From assembly GCF_002223055.1 (NCBI RefSeq), contig NZ_NKFL01000004.1, positions 930,001 to 994,000 of the forward strand: 64,000 bases of DNA. The letters run 5' to 3'. The stretch's first letter is position 1; each line of letters opens with the position of its first letter. The DNA comes from Burkholderia sp. HI2500. Lineage in GTDB: Bacteria; Pseudomonadota; Gammaproteobacteria; Burkholderiales; Burkholderiaceae. Positions 32,845 to 41,207 of the stretch are shown piece after piece. The position numbers and the translations under genes were made by a program. The notes below the pieces were generated by a model, which was given only the letters and a program-made list of their open reading frames with translations, ran no database searches and was not told where the DNA came from.

Positions 32845-35165
32845 GCGCACCCGAACTCTCCGTCCATAACGAAAGCCGTCGCGCATGGCTGCTCGGCTTC
32901 GCATCCGGCGGGCTGCTGCTCGCGTTCGGCGTGCCGTCGCTCGTCCGTGCGGCCGTGCCGGTGCAGCCGCCCGTCAGCGCGAATCCTCAATATGGCGGCG
33001 CCGGGATGCCGCACGGGTTGCGCGACGATCCGCACCTGTTCGTCGCGATCGCGCCGGACGGCACGGTCACCGTGACCTGCATCCGCTCCGAGATGGGGCA
33101 GGGCGTGCGCACGAGCGTCGCGCTCGTCGTGGCGGACGAACTGGGCGCCGACTGGGCGCGCGTGAAGGTCGCGCAGGCCGTGGGCGACGAGCCGCGCTAC
33201 GGCAACCAGAACACCGACGGATCGCGCAGCCTGCGCCAGAGCTTCGCCGCACTGCGTCGCGCGGGTGCGGCGGCGCGCACGATGCTCGAACAGGCGGCAG
33301 CCGCGGCATGGGGCGTCGATGCGCGTCAGGTCAAGGCGACGGTGCATGAGGTCGTCGACACGACGAGCGGGCGCAAGCTCGGCTTCGGCGAACTGGCGGC
33401 GAAGGCGGCCGCGTTGCCGGCGCCGGATCCGGTCACGGTGGCGCTGAAGGCGCCGGCCGAATTCCGCTATATCGGCAAGGGCGAAACGGCGCTGATCGAC
33501 GGGCGCGACATCGTCGGCGGCCGCGCGCATTACGGGATCGACACGCGGCTCGACGGGATGCTGTATGCGGTCGTCGCGCGACCGCCGGCCTATGGAGACA
33601 CGGTCGCGTCGTTCGATGCATCGGCGGCGGAGAAGCTGCCGGGGGTCGTCAAGGTCGTGCAGTTGGCGCCCACACCGCTGCCGTCCGGTTTCCAGCCGCT
33701 CGGCGGCGTGGCCGTCGTCGCGCGCGATACGTGGACGGCGATCCAGGCGCGCGCGCAACTGAAGATCGACTGGAAGCACGGGCCCAACGCGAACTACGAT
33801 TCCGCCGCGTATCGCAAGACGCTCGAAGCGGCTGCCGCGCAACCGGGCGACGTGATCCGCAACGACGGCGATGCAGCGGCGGCGCTGGCCGGCGCCGCGA
33901 AGCGCGTGCGCGCAACGTACTACATCCCGCATCTCGCGCACGCGACGATGGAGCCGCCCGCGGCCGTCGCGCGCGTGGCCGACGGCCGCTGCGAAGTGTG
34001 GACCTGCACGCAGGCGCCGCAGACCACGCGCGACGAGGTCGCGAAGGCGCTCGGGTTGCCGACGGAGCGCGTGACGGTCAACGTGACGCTGCTCGGCGGC
34101 GGTTTCGGCCGCAAGTCGAAGCCGGACTACGTGGTGGAGGCGGCGCTGCTGGCGAAGGCGGTCGGCGCACCCGTCAAGCTGACGTTCACGCGCGAGGACG
34201 ACATCGCGCACGACTATTTCCATGCGGTGTCGCTCGAGGCGTTCGACGGCGGGATCGATGCGTCGGGGAAGGTGGTCGCGTGGCAGCATCGCACGGTCGC
34301 GCCGTCGATCCAGTCGACGTTCAGGGCCGGTGTCGTGCATGAGCAGCCGGGCGAGCTCGCGCAGGGGATCGCGGACCTGCCGTTCGCGATTCCGAACGTG
34401 CGGATCGAGAATCCGGCCGCGCAAGCGCACACGCGGATCGGCTGGTTCCGCTCGGTCTACAACATCCCGCATGCGTTCGGCATCCAGAGCTTCGTGTCGG
34501 AGCTGGCGCACGCGGCCGGTCGTGACCCGAAGGATTTCCTGCTCGAACTGATCGGGCCCGCGCGGCGATTCGAGCCGCACATCACGGTGAAGAACACGAA
34601 CTACGGCGAGGATCCGGCGCTGTATCCGATCGATACCGGCCGGCTGCGGCGCGTGGTCGAGACGGTCGCGCGCGGCGCCGGCTGGGGGCGCAAGCTGCCG
34701 AAGGGGCACGGCCTCGGGATCGCCGCGCATCGCAGCTTCGTGTCGTACACGGCGGCGGTGTGCGAGGTGCAGGTCGATGCCGACGGCAAGATCACGGTGC
34801 CGCGAGTCGACATCGCGATCGACTGCGGCCCGCAGGTCAACCCGGAGCGGGTACGCTCGCAGCTCGAGGGCGCGGTGGTGATGGGGCTCGGCATCGCGCT
34901 GCACGGCGAGATCACGTTCAAGGACGGCCATCCGGAGCAGAGCAACTTCAACGGCTTCCAGGTGCTGCGCATGAACGAGGCGCCGCGCGAAATCCGCGTG
35001 CATCTCGTCGCGCCGGATGATTTTGCGACGCCGCTCGGCGGCGTGGGCGAGCCGGGCCTGCCGCCCGTCGCGCCGGCGCTGACCAATGCGATCTTCGCGG
35101 CGACCGGCACGCGCATCCGCAGCCTGCCGGTTGCCGATCAGTTGTCGAAGCCGAGAGCGGCGTAA
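32841..35165 (+). CDS. iorB: Isoquinoline 1-oxidoreductase-type large (Mo cofactor) subunit, Tat-exported (774 aa)
   Basis: The molybdopterin-cytosine-dinucleotide subunit. Residues 10-35 carry a twin-arginine-like signal ([14 protein letters not shown]), as is usual for periplasmic members of this family. The chain contains [15 protein letters not shown] near residue 75 and [37 protein letters not shown] and [17 protein letters not shown] in order, with the last holding the catalytic Glu region. It would hydroxylate an aldehyde or N-heterocycle. Substrate unknown. It is coupled to the small subunit. Confidence 0.85.
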   Translation: MSAPELSVHNESRRAWLLGFASGGLLLAFGVPSLVRAAVPVQPPVSANPQYGGAGMPHGLRDDPHLFVAIAPDGTVTVTCIRSEMGQGVRTSVALVVADELGADWARVKVAQAVGDEPRYGNQNTDGSRSLRQSFAALRRAGAAARTMLEQAAAAAWGVDARQVKATVHEVVDTTSGRKLGFGELAAKAAALPAPDPVTVALKAPAEFRYIGKGETALIDGRDIVGGRAHYGIDTRLDGMLYAVVARPPAYGDTVASFDASAAEKLPGVVKVVQLAPTPLPSGFQPLGGVAVVARDTWTAIQARAQLKIDWKHGPNANYDSAAYRKTLEAAAAQPGDVIRNDGDAAAALAGAAKRVRATYYIPHLAHATMEPPAAVARVADGRCEVWTCTQAPQTTRDEVAKALGLPTERVTVNVTLLGGGFGRKSKPDYVVEAALLAKAVGAPVKLTFTREDDIAHDYFHAVSLEAFDGGIDASGKVVAWQHRTVAPSIQSTFRAGVVHEQPGELAQGIADLPFAIPNVRIENPAAQAHTRIGWFRSVYNIPHAFGIQSFVSELAHAAGRDPKDFLLELIGPARRFEPHITVKNTNYGEDPALYPIDTGRLRRVVETVARGAGWGRKLPKGHGLGIAAHRSFVSYTAAVCEVQVDADGKITVPRVDIAIDCGPQVNPERVRSQLEGAVVMGLGIALHGEITFKDGHPEQSNFNGFQVLRMNEAPREIRVHLVAPDDFATPLGGVGEPGLPPVAPALTNAIFAATGTRIRSLPVADQLSKPRAA

Positions 35166-35174
35166 CGACGCATT

Positions 35175-35212
35175 GCGCGCCAGGCCGTCTGCATGGCCCG
35201 GCGCGCGCTTTC
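35175..35212 (+). terminator. GC-rich hairpin after iorB
   Basis: GCGCGCC (35175-35181) pairs with GGCGCGC (35200-35206), with an inner GGCC/GGCC pair, and a short T-rich tail. It would end transcription from the molybdenum hydroxylase genes. Confidence 0.6.
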
Positions 35213-35854
35213 CAGAATCAACTGCGGGCATTCAATCGCAGTATTCAGGCTCGACATTCTCAATAAAACAGAATAAATCTCGCTGCAATATCGGGTTTGC
35301 CCGATGGTGCGGTATCGTACAAAGAACGCCCGGAAAGTGTCGGATCATTGGGCCGTCGAATTCAGTGCTGTAAAAATTTCAGAGGGGAAATCGGGTGTCG
35401 ATAAACCGTTCGGCGATGTTTAGTTTGATTCGGTGAACGACATTTAACGCGAAATTATTCCCGGTCGATCCTCCGGCGAGTATTCATTCTCATTTCATTC
35501 TTTGCATTTCATGACGTGCGGGCGCTGCGGCATCCACGCGCGGCGGCGTCTGCGCGTCCGTTGTCCGGCGCCTTGCAGCGGGGGGCGCCGGGGGCGGGGG
35601 AACAATCGCAGGTCGTCGGTAAATCACTGTCCGGTTTCCGATTAGGGTTAAAGATCGATGGATTCATTCGGGTCGCCGGGATTTTGCGTGTCATTCGAAT
35701 TGAATCGATGAATTGAATTAATTCGGCTCGAACGATGTGATCGTGCCGTTCGAAAGTTTAAATGTATTTAACGTATTGATCATCGTCGCAATTGCGGCGT
35801 TGTTCGATGCCCCGCTAGATGGGTTATCTAGCATTTTCAAACTGGAGAAATGCA
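35213..35854. promoter_or_regulatory. Upstream region of the 25-kb cluster, AT-richer, with dyads
   Basis: This gap is visibly richer in A and T than its surroundings and holds no supported gene. Two inverted repeats stand out. TCGAACG (35728-35734) and CGTTCGA (35747-35753) are separated by 12 bases, a plausible operator. GCTAGAT (35814-35820) and ATCTAGC (35826-35832) close a five-base loop just before the ribosome site (GGAG, 35843-35846), which could be an operator or a leader hairpin. I cannot fix a -35/-10 pair with confidence. Confidence 0.5.
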
Positions 35855-36097
35855 ATGCAAGAGCTGAATCAGCAGGAAATCGCCCAGGTTGCCGGTGGCT
35901 ACTACGGCGGCCCGGGCATCCCCTCGGCGCTGGGCAACATCATCGAATGGGGCGGCAGCACCGCGGAGAGCATCGGCAATGCGCTGACGTTCGGCATCTT
36001 CGCCGCACCGGTCAAGCAGGCATACAACATCGGCGAGACGATCACGACCGCCGCCGTGAACCTGCTGGACGGCCTGTTCGGCGGCCCGATTTACTGA
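35855..36097 (+). CDS. Double-glycine leader peptide, exported peptide precursor (80 aa)
   Basis: ATG 35855 follows GGAG by eight bases. Residues 1-15 are a classic double-glycine leader (MQELNQQEIAQVAGG), so a C39 peptidase would cut after Gly15. The 65-residue core starts YYGGPG and ends GGPIY. It is hydrophobic, net acidic (one Lys, four Asp/Glu), Gly-rich, and has no Cys. It is followed by the HlyD, C39-ABC and TolC-type genes that would export it. It may be a class II-like microcin, a signal, or a substrate modified by the enzymes downstream. No immunity gene is seen next to it. Confidence 0.8.
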   Translation: MQELNQQEIAQVAGGYYGGPGIPSALGNIIEWGGSTAESIGNALTFGIFAAPVKQAYNIGETITTAAVNLLDGLFGGPIY

Positions 36098-36135
36098 GTT
36101 GCCGCAATTGAGGCAACGCGGTAGACGCCGCGTTT
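36098..36135 (+). promoter_or_regulatory. Overlapping hairpins after the precursor gene, possible attenuator
   Basis: GTTGCC (36098-36103) pairs with GGCAAC (36112-36117). A second stem AACGCGG (36115-36121) pairs with CCGCGTT (36128-36134). The two share AAC at 36115-36117, so they exclude each other. The second resembles a weak terminator with TTT. They could let the precursor be made in excess over the processing genes. Confidence 0.45.
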
Positions 36136-36261
36136 CCCGATGATGGAAGCGATGATCCGGTATGCATGGACCTACTTTGCATACCGGATCGCTTTGGCCG
36201 GCTCCGGCGCGCGGCCGCGGGGCGACGGCTGATTCCGCAATTTGGCGATACGTGGGTGAAA

Positions 36262-37533
36262 ATGGAGTTCGGTCTCTTTCGTTCTGAAGCGGCACAGGCT
36301 CAACGGATGCGCGTGCTGGGCGACATCGTGCTCGTGCACCCCATGTCCATGACGCTGATGACGGCCGTCGCGCTGGTCATGGCCACCTGCGTGGTGCTGT
36401 TCTTCGCGTTCGGTACCTATACGCGGCGCACGACGGTCAGCGGCGTGGTGATGCCGGATTCGGGGCTGGTCAAGGTCTATGCATTGCAGCCGGGCATCGT
36501 CGTCGAGCGCGACGTGAAGGAAGGGCAGCACGTGACGCGCGGGCAGACGCTCTATACGGTATCGACCGACTTGCAAAGCGCGGCGGAAGGCGCGACGCAA
36601 GCGGCGCTGATCGCGCAGGCGCGGCAGCGCAAGGCGTCGCTGCTCACGGAAATCGACAAGACGCGCAGCCTGCAGCAGGACGAGCGCGACACGCTGCGCG
36701 CGAAGATCGCGAACCTGAAAGGCGCGCTCGCGCAAATCGACGACCAGCTCGCGGCCCAGCGGCTGCGCACGTCGATCGCGGCCGACGGCGCGGCACGCTA
36801 TCGCGGCCTGCTCGCGCAGGATTACATCTCGAAGGACCAGGCGCAGCAGCGCGAGGCCGATCTGCTCGACCAGCAGTCGAAGCTGAACGGGCTGCTGCGC
36901 GACCGCGCATCGACGCTGCAGTCGCTCACCGAGGCGAGCAACGAACTGTCGGGGCTCGGCTTCAAGCAGCAGAACCAGCTCGCGCAGATCGACCGCAACG
37001 TGATCGACGTCGACCAGAACCTGATCGAAAGCGAGGCGAAGCGCCGGATCGTCGTCGCCGCGCCGGAGACGGGCATCGTGACGGCCGCGATCGCCGACGT
37101 CGGCCAGTCGGTCGAACCGTCGCGACCGCTCGCGAGCGTCGTGCCGGGCGGTGCGCGCTGGCAGGCCCACCTGTTCGTGCCGAGCACGGCGATCGGCTTC
37201 GTGCGGGTCGGCGAGCCGGTGCTGATCCGCTATCAGGCGTTTCCTTACCAGAAGTTCGGCCAGTACGGCGCGACGGTCGTGTCGATCGCGCGCACGGCGC
37301 TGTCGGCGGCCGAACTCGCGAACGACGGCGGCCCGGCGGCGACCCCGGGCGAGGGCCGCGACGCGACCTTCTACCGTGTGACCGTCGCGCTTGAGGCGCA
37401 GCACGTCACCGCGTACGGCGCGCAGCAGCCGCTGCAGGCCGGCATGACGCTGCAGGCGGACATCCTGCAGGAACGCAGGCGCCTGTACGAGTGGGTGCTC
37501 GAGCCGCTCTACAGCCTGACCGGCAAACTCTGA
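36262..37533 (+). CDS. HlyD-family membrane fusion protein of peptide exporter (423 aa)
   Basis: I start at ATG 36262 (MEFGLFRSEAAQAQRMRV); the frame is open to 36166 but that stretch lacks a good ribosome site. A membrane segment lies near residues 30-52 (TLMTAVALVMATCVVLFF), then a lipoyl-type barrel (GVVMPDSGLVKVYA), long coiled coils (residues 95-260), and a second half-barrel (ETGIVTAAIADVGQSVEP). It would link the C39-ABC transporter to the TolC-like channel across the periplasm. The C39-ABC gene follows after 11 bases. Confidence 0.85.
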   Translation: MEFGLFRSEAAQAQRMRVLGDIVLVHPMSMTLMTAVALVMATCVVLFFAFGTYTRRTTVSGVVMPDSGLVKVYALQPGIVVERDVKEGQHVTRGQTLYTVSTDLQSAAEGATQAALIAQARQRKASLLTEIDKTRSLQQDERDTLRAKIANLKGALAQIDDQLAAQRLRTSIAADGAARYRGLLAQDYISKDQAQQREADLLDQQSKLNGLLRDRASTLQSLTEASNELSGLGFKQQNQLAQIDRNVIDVDQNLIESEAKRRIVVAAPETGIVTAAIADVGQSVEPSRPLASVVPGGARWQAHLFVPSTAIGFVRVGEPVLIRYQAFPYQKFGQYGATVVSIARTALSAAELANDGGPAATPGEGRDATFYRVTVALEAQHVTAYGAQQPLQAGMTLQADILQERRRLYEWVLEPLYSLTGKL

Positions 37534-37544
37534 CGAGGTCGCGC

Positions 37545-39776
37545 ATGGCATTACTCGATCGACTCTCGTTCGGCCTCGGCCGCCGGCTGCCGATGATCCT
37601 GCAGACCGAAGCCGCGGAATGCGGGCTCGCGTGTCTCGCGATGGTGGCCGGCTATCACGGTCACCACGTGGATCTCGCGACGCTGCGCGGCCAATTCCCT
37701 GTCTCGCTGAAGGGCGCAGGCCTCGCTCGCGTGATCGAGGTCGCGCAGCGTCTCGCGCTCGGCACGCGCGCGGTGAAGCTCGACCTGGCGCAGCTCGGGC
37801 AGCTTCGCCTGCCGTGCCTGCTGCACTGGAATTTCAACCACTTCGTCGTGCTGAAGGAAGTGAACGGCAAGACCGCGACGATTCACGATCCGTCGCACGG
37901 CGTCCGCAAGGTGCCGCTCGCCGACGTGTCGCGCGCGTTTACCGGCGTCGCGCTCGAGCTGTGGCCGGCCTCCGGCTTCGCGCCGCGCGCGGCGCGTCCG
38001 GCGGTCAAGCTGCGCGAACTGCTGGGCCCGGTGTCGGGACTGTCGCGCTCGCTCGCGCAGATCCTGGGGCTGGCAATCGCGCTGGAAGTGTTCATGCTCG
38101 TGCAGCCGTTCTTCCTGCAGTGGGTGATCGACGAAGTGATCGTCAGCGCCGATCGCGACCTGCTGACGGTGTTGGCGCTCGGTTTCGGCCTGCTGCTGCT
38201 GATGCAGCAGGCGACCGGCGCGATGCGTGCGTGGGCGCTGATGTATGTCGGCGTCACGCTGAACATCCAGTGGCGCGCGAACGTGTTTACGCATTTGCTG
38301 AGCCTGCCGGTGCGCTATTACGAGCGGCGTCATCTCGGCGACGTCGTGTCGCGCTTCGGTTCGATCGACACGATCCAGCAGACGCTGACGACGTCGTTTC
38401 TCGGCGCGGTGATCGACGGGTTGATGACGATCGTCACGCTCGCGATGATGTTCGTGTACAGCCGCGTGCTCGGCGTGGTCGCGCTCGCGACGATGGCGCT
38501 GTACGCGCTCGTCCGATGGATGTGGTACGCGCCGCTGCGGCGCGCGACCGAGGATCAGATCGTGCACGCGGCCAAGCAGCAGAGCCATTTCCTCGAGACG
38601 GTGCGCGGCGTGAAGACGATCAAGCTGTTCAATCGCCAGACGGAGCGCCGCGCGAGCTGGATCACGCTGCTGGTCGAGCAGGTCAATGCGGGCCTGCACG
38701 TGCAGAAGCTGCAGATCTTCTACCAGCAGCTCAACGGCCTGCTGTTCGGCATCGAGAACGTGCTGATCATCTGGCTCGGCGCGCGGATGGTGATGGACGG
38801 TCAGTTCACGGTCGGCGTGCTGATGGCGTTCAACGCGTACAAGAGCCAGTTCGACAGCCGGGTCGGCAGCCTGATCGACAAGTATTTCGAAGTCAGGATG
38901 CTGCAGCTGCAGGGCGAGCGGCTGGCCGACATCGTGTTCGCGCAAGCGGAGCCGGACGCGAGCCTGCGCAACGTGCCGGGCGAGGCCGAGGCGCTCGACG
39001 CGAGCATCGAGATCGACGGCCTGTCGTTCCGTTACGCAGACGGCGAGCCGCTGGTGCTGGACGGTGTCAGCGCGACGATCGCGGCCGGCGAATCGGTCGC
39101 GATCGTCGGGCCGTCCGGTTGCGGCAAGACGACGCTGATCAGCGTGCTGCTCGGGATTCACGAACCGACGGGCGGCACCGTGCGGATCGGCGGCCTCGAC
39201 GTCGCGCGACTCGGCATCGACCGGCTGCGCGGGCTCGTCGGCACGGTGCTGCAGGACGACGTGCTGTTCGCGGGCTCGATCGCGGACAACATCAGCTTCT
39301 TCGACCCGGAGGCGGACCCGCAGTGGGTGGCCGAATGCGCGCGCATCGCGGCCGTGCACGACGACATCGCCGCGATGCCGATGGGCTACAACACGCTCGT
39401 CGGCGACATGGGCACGGTGCTGTCCGGTGGCCAGAAGCAGCGCGTGCTGCTGGCGCGCGCGCTGTACAAGCGGCCGGCCATTCTGGTGCTCGACGAGGCG
39501 ACGAGCCATCTCGACGTTCAACGCGAGAAGCAGGTCAACGTGGCCGTCACGCAGCTCGCGATGACGCGGCTCATCGTCGCGCACCGGCCGGAGACGATCG
39601 CGTCGGCGCAGCGCGTCATCATGCTGCAGGGTGGCAAGATCGTGCTCGACCAGTCGACCGAGGCGCTGCGCGCGGCGGCCGCGGCGAAGGCGTCCGGCAG
39701 CGTGCCGGCCGCATCGCCCCAGGCGATGCACGCGACGCACGATGCCGGTTCGGCACAGCCGGTCGCGGGGCGCTAG
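37545..39776 (+). CDS. C39-peptidase ABC transporter (PCAT) for double-glycine peptides (743 aa)
   Basis: ATG 37545 has a GAGG site upstream. Residues 15-130 are an active C39 peptidase: Gln20 and Cys26 (QTEAAECGLACLAM), His99 (NFNHFVVLK), and Asp115 (TIHDPSHG). A six-helix membrane domain spans about 155-470. The ATPase has Walker A GPSGCGKTTL, signature LSGGQKQR, Walker B AILVLDEATSH and the switch His in VAHRPET. It would cut the leader of the peptide at 35855 and export it. The family and catalytic residues are complete. It is followed three bases later by the TolC-like gene. Confidence 0.92.
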   Translation: MALLDRLSFGLGRRLPMILQTEAAECGLACLAMVAGYHGHHVDLATLRGQFPVSLKGAGLARVIEVAQRLALGTRAVKLDLAQLGQLRLPCLLHWNFNHFVVLKEVNGKTATIHDPSHGVRKVPLADVSRAFTGVALELWPASGFAPRAARPAVKLRELLGPVSGLSRSLAQILGLAIALEVFMLVQPFFLQWVIDEVIVSADRDLLTVLALGFGLLLLMQQATGAMRAWALMYVGVTLNIQWRANVFTHLLSLPVRYYERRHLGDVVSRFGSIDTIQQTLTTSFLGAVIDGLMTIVTLAMMFVYSRVLGVVALATMALYALVRWMWYAPLRRATEDQIVHAAKQQSHFLETVRGVKTIKLFNRQTERRASWITLLVEQVNAGLHVQKLQIFYQQLNGLLFGIENVLIIWLGARMVMDGQFTVGVLMAFNAYKSQFDSRVGSLIDKYFEVRMLQLQGERLADIVFAQAEPDASLRNVPGEAEALDASIEIDGLSFRYADGEPLVLDGVSATIAAGESVAIVGPSGCGKTTLISVLLGIHEPTGGTVRIGGLDVARLGIDRLRGLVGTVLQDDVLFAGSIADNISFFDPEADPQWVAECARIAAVHDDIAAMPMGYNTLVGDMGTVLSGGQKQRVLLARALYKRPAILVLDEATSHLDVQREKQVNVAVTQLAMTRLIVAHRPETIASAQRVIMLQGGKIVLDQSTEALRAAAAAKASGSVPAASPQAMHATHDAGSAQPVAGR

Positions 39777-39779
39777 ACG

Positions 39780-41207
39780 ATGACACGCGCTCTCGCCATC
39801 GTGTCGGCCGCCGTTGCATGCGCGGCATTCGCGTCGTCCGCAGGCGCGCAGATGCTCGACGTCTATCGCACGCGCGACGATGTCGCGGCGACGCAGGCCG
39901 GGTCGATGGCGTCGGCGACCGCGTGCGGCGCACCGCACGTCGACGGCCGCCCGCTCGCGCTCGAGGATGCGATCCTGCAGGCCATCTGTGCTCATCCGCA
40001 GTTGACCCGGACGTGGTCGGACGCACGCGCGGCGGCGGCCGAGGTCGGCGTGTCGAAGGCCGCGTACTGGCCGACGCTGAACGCGACGGCCGGCATCCAG
40101 CGCGACAACCTGACGACGGACTACAGCGGCGGCTTCTCGCAGAACCAGCGCAGCAGCAGCCGCTACGGGATGCTCAACCTGAGCTGGGTGCTGTTCGATT
40201 TCGGCAAGCGCGGCGCGAATCTCGATCGTGCGCGCGCGCTGCTGCGCGCGGCCAACGCCGCGCACGACGATACGTTGCAGAGCGTCTTCTACGACGCGGC
40301 GCAGGCGTTCTATGCGCTGCGCGACGCGCAGGCGGCGCTCGAGGCGGCGCAGGCCGTCGAGCGCGCGGCGCAGGAGAGTCTCGCCGAAGCCACCGCGCGT
40401 CACGACGGCGGTGCGGGCACGCTCGGCGACGCGTTGCAGGCCCAGACGACCTATCGCAAGGCGCTGCTCGATCGCGTGAGCGCGGAAGGCGACCTGCAGA
40501 ACGCGATCGGCACGCTCGCGACGACGCTCGGCGTCGATGCCGACACGCCGTTGCGCATCGCCGACGCGGAACCGTCGCCCGATCGCGACGACTTCACGCG
40601 CGGCGTCGCCGACCTGATCGCCGAAGCGAAGCGCCATCACCCGAAGCTGATCGCCGCGCGCGAGAAGCTCGAGGCCGCACGCGACCAGATCCGCTCGGTG
40701 CGGGCGCAGACGCTGCCGACGATTTCGCTGACGGGCAGCCTGTCGCGCAACAACCCGTCGTACCAGCAGCAGCCGTCGCTGTTCCAGATCCAGAGCAGTC
40801 ACGGCAATTCGATCGGCATCCAGGTGTCGATTCCACTGTTCGAAGGGTTCGCGTCCGGCTATCGCGTCGCGGAGGCGAAGGCGCAGGCCGATGCGCAGGA
40901 AGCCGATGTGCGCAGCACCGAACTCAAGGTGTCGCTCGACGTGTGGAAGAGCTACCAGAGCCTGCAGACCGACACGACGAACCTCGACAACTCGCAGCAT
41001 CTGCTCGACACCGCGCTGCATTCGCTCGACATCGCGCGCGGCCGTTACAAGGCCGGCGTCGGCACGTTCACGGAACTGTTGAATGCGCAGTCGGCGCTCG
41101 CGGATGCGCGCCGGCAGCGCGTGCTCGCGGTGTCGAAATGGCGCACCGCGAGACTGAAGTTGGCCGAGAGCCTCGGGAGATTGGGATTATGGAACGACGC
41201 GAGTTGA
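39780..41207 (+). CDS. TolC-family outer-membrane channel (475 aa)
   Basis: A signal peptide lies at about residues 1-23 (AAVACAAFASSAGA). Two internally similar halves follow, each ending in the Ala-rich helical barrel, with PTLNATAGIQ and PTISLTGSLS beta-barrel segments and VFDFGKRG-type and IPLFEGFASGYRV motifs. It would complete the type I exporter. Its last 19 bases overlap the start of the AT-ACP gene at 41189, evidence that peptide export and polyketide genes are one transcription unit. Confidence 0.88.
   Translation: MTRALAIVSAAVACAAFASSAGAQMLDVYRTRDDVAATQAGSMASATACGAPHVDGRPLALEDAILQAICAHPQLTRTWSDARAAAAEVGVSKAAYWPTLNATAGIQRDNLTTDYSGGFSQNQRSSSRYGMLNLSWVLFDFGKRGANLDRARALLRAANAAHDDTLQSVFYDAAQAFYALRDAQAALEAAQAVERAAQESLAEATARHDGGAGTLGDALQAQTTYRKALLDRVSAEGDLQNAIGTLATTLGVDADTPLRIADAEPSPDRDDFTRGVADLIAEAKRHHPKLIAAREKLEAARDQIRSVRAQTLPTISLTGSLSRNNPSYQQQPSLFQIQSSHGNSIGIQVSIPLFEGFASGYRVAEAKAQADAQEADVRSTELKVSLDVWKSYQSLQTDTTNLDNSQHLLDTALHSLDIARGRYKAGVGTFTELLNAQSALADARRQRVLAVSKWRTARLKLAESLGRLGLWNDAS

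Noticed and set aside
37551..41021. 1156-residue open frame on the minus strand
   Set aside because: It lies opposite the C39-ABC and TolC-like genes and is Arg/His-rich antisense of high-GC coding DNA; it has no domain or ribosome site.
37619..41188. Upstream extension of the AT-ACP frame across two genes
   Set aside because: The open frame is long but reads out of frame through two well-supported genes. The real start is ATG 41189 with GGAG.
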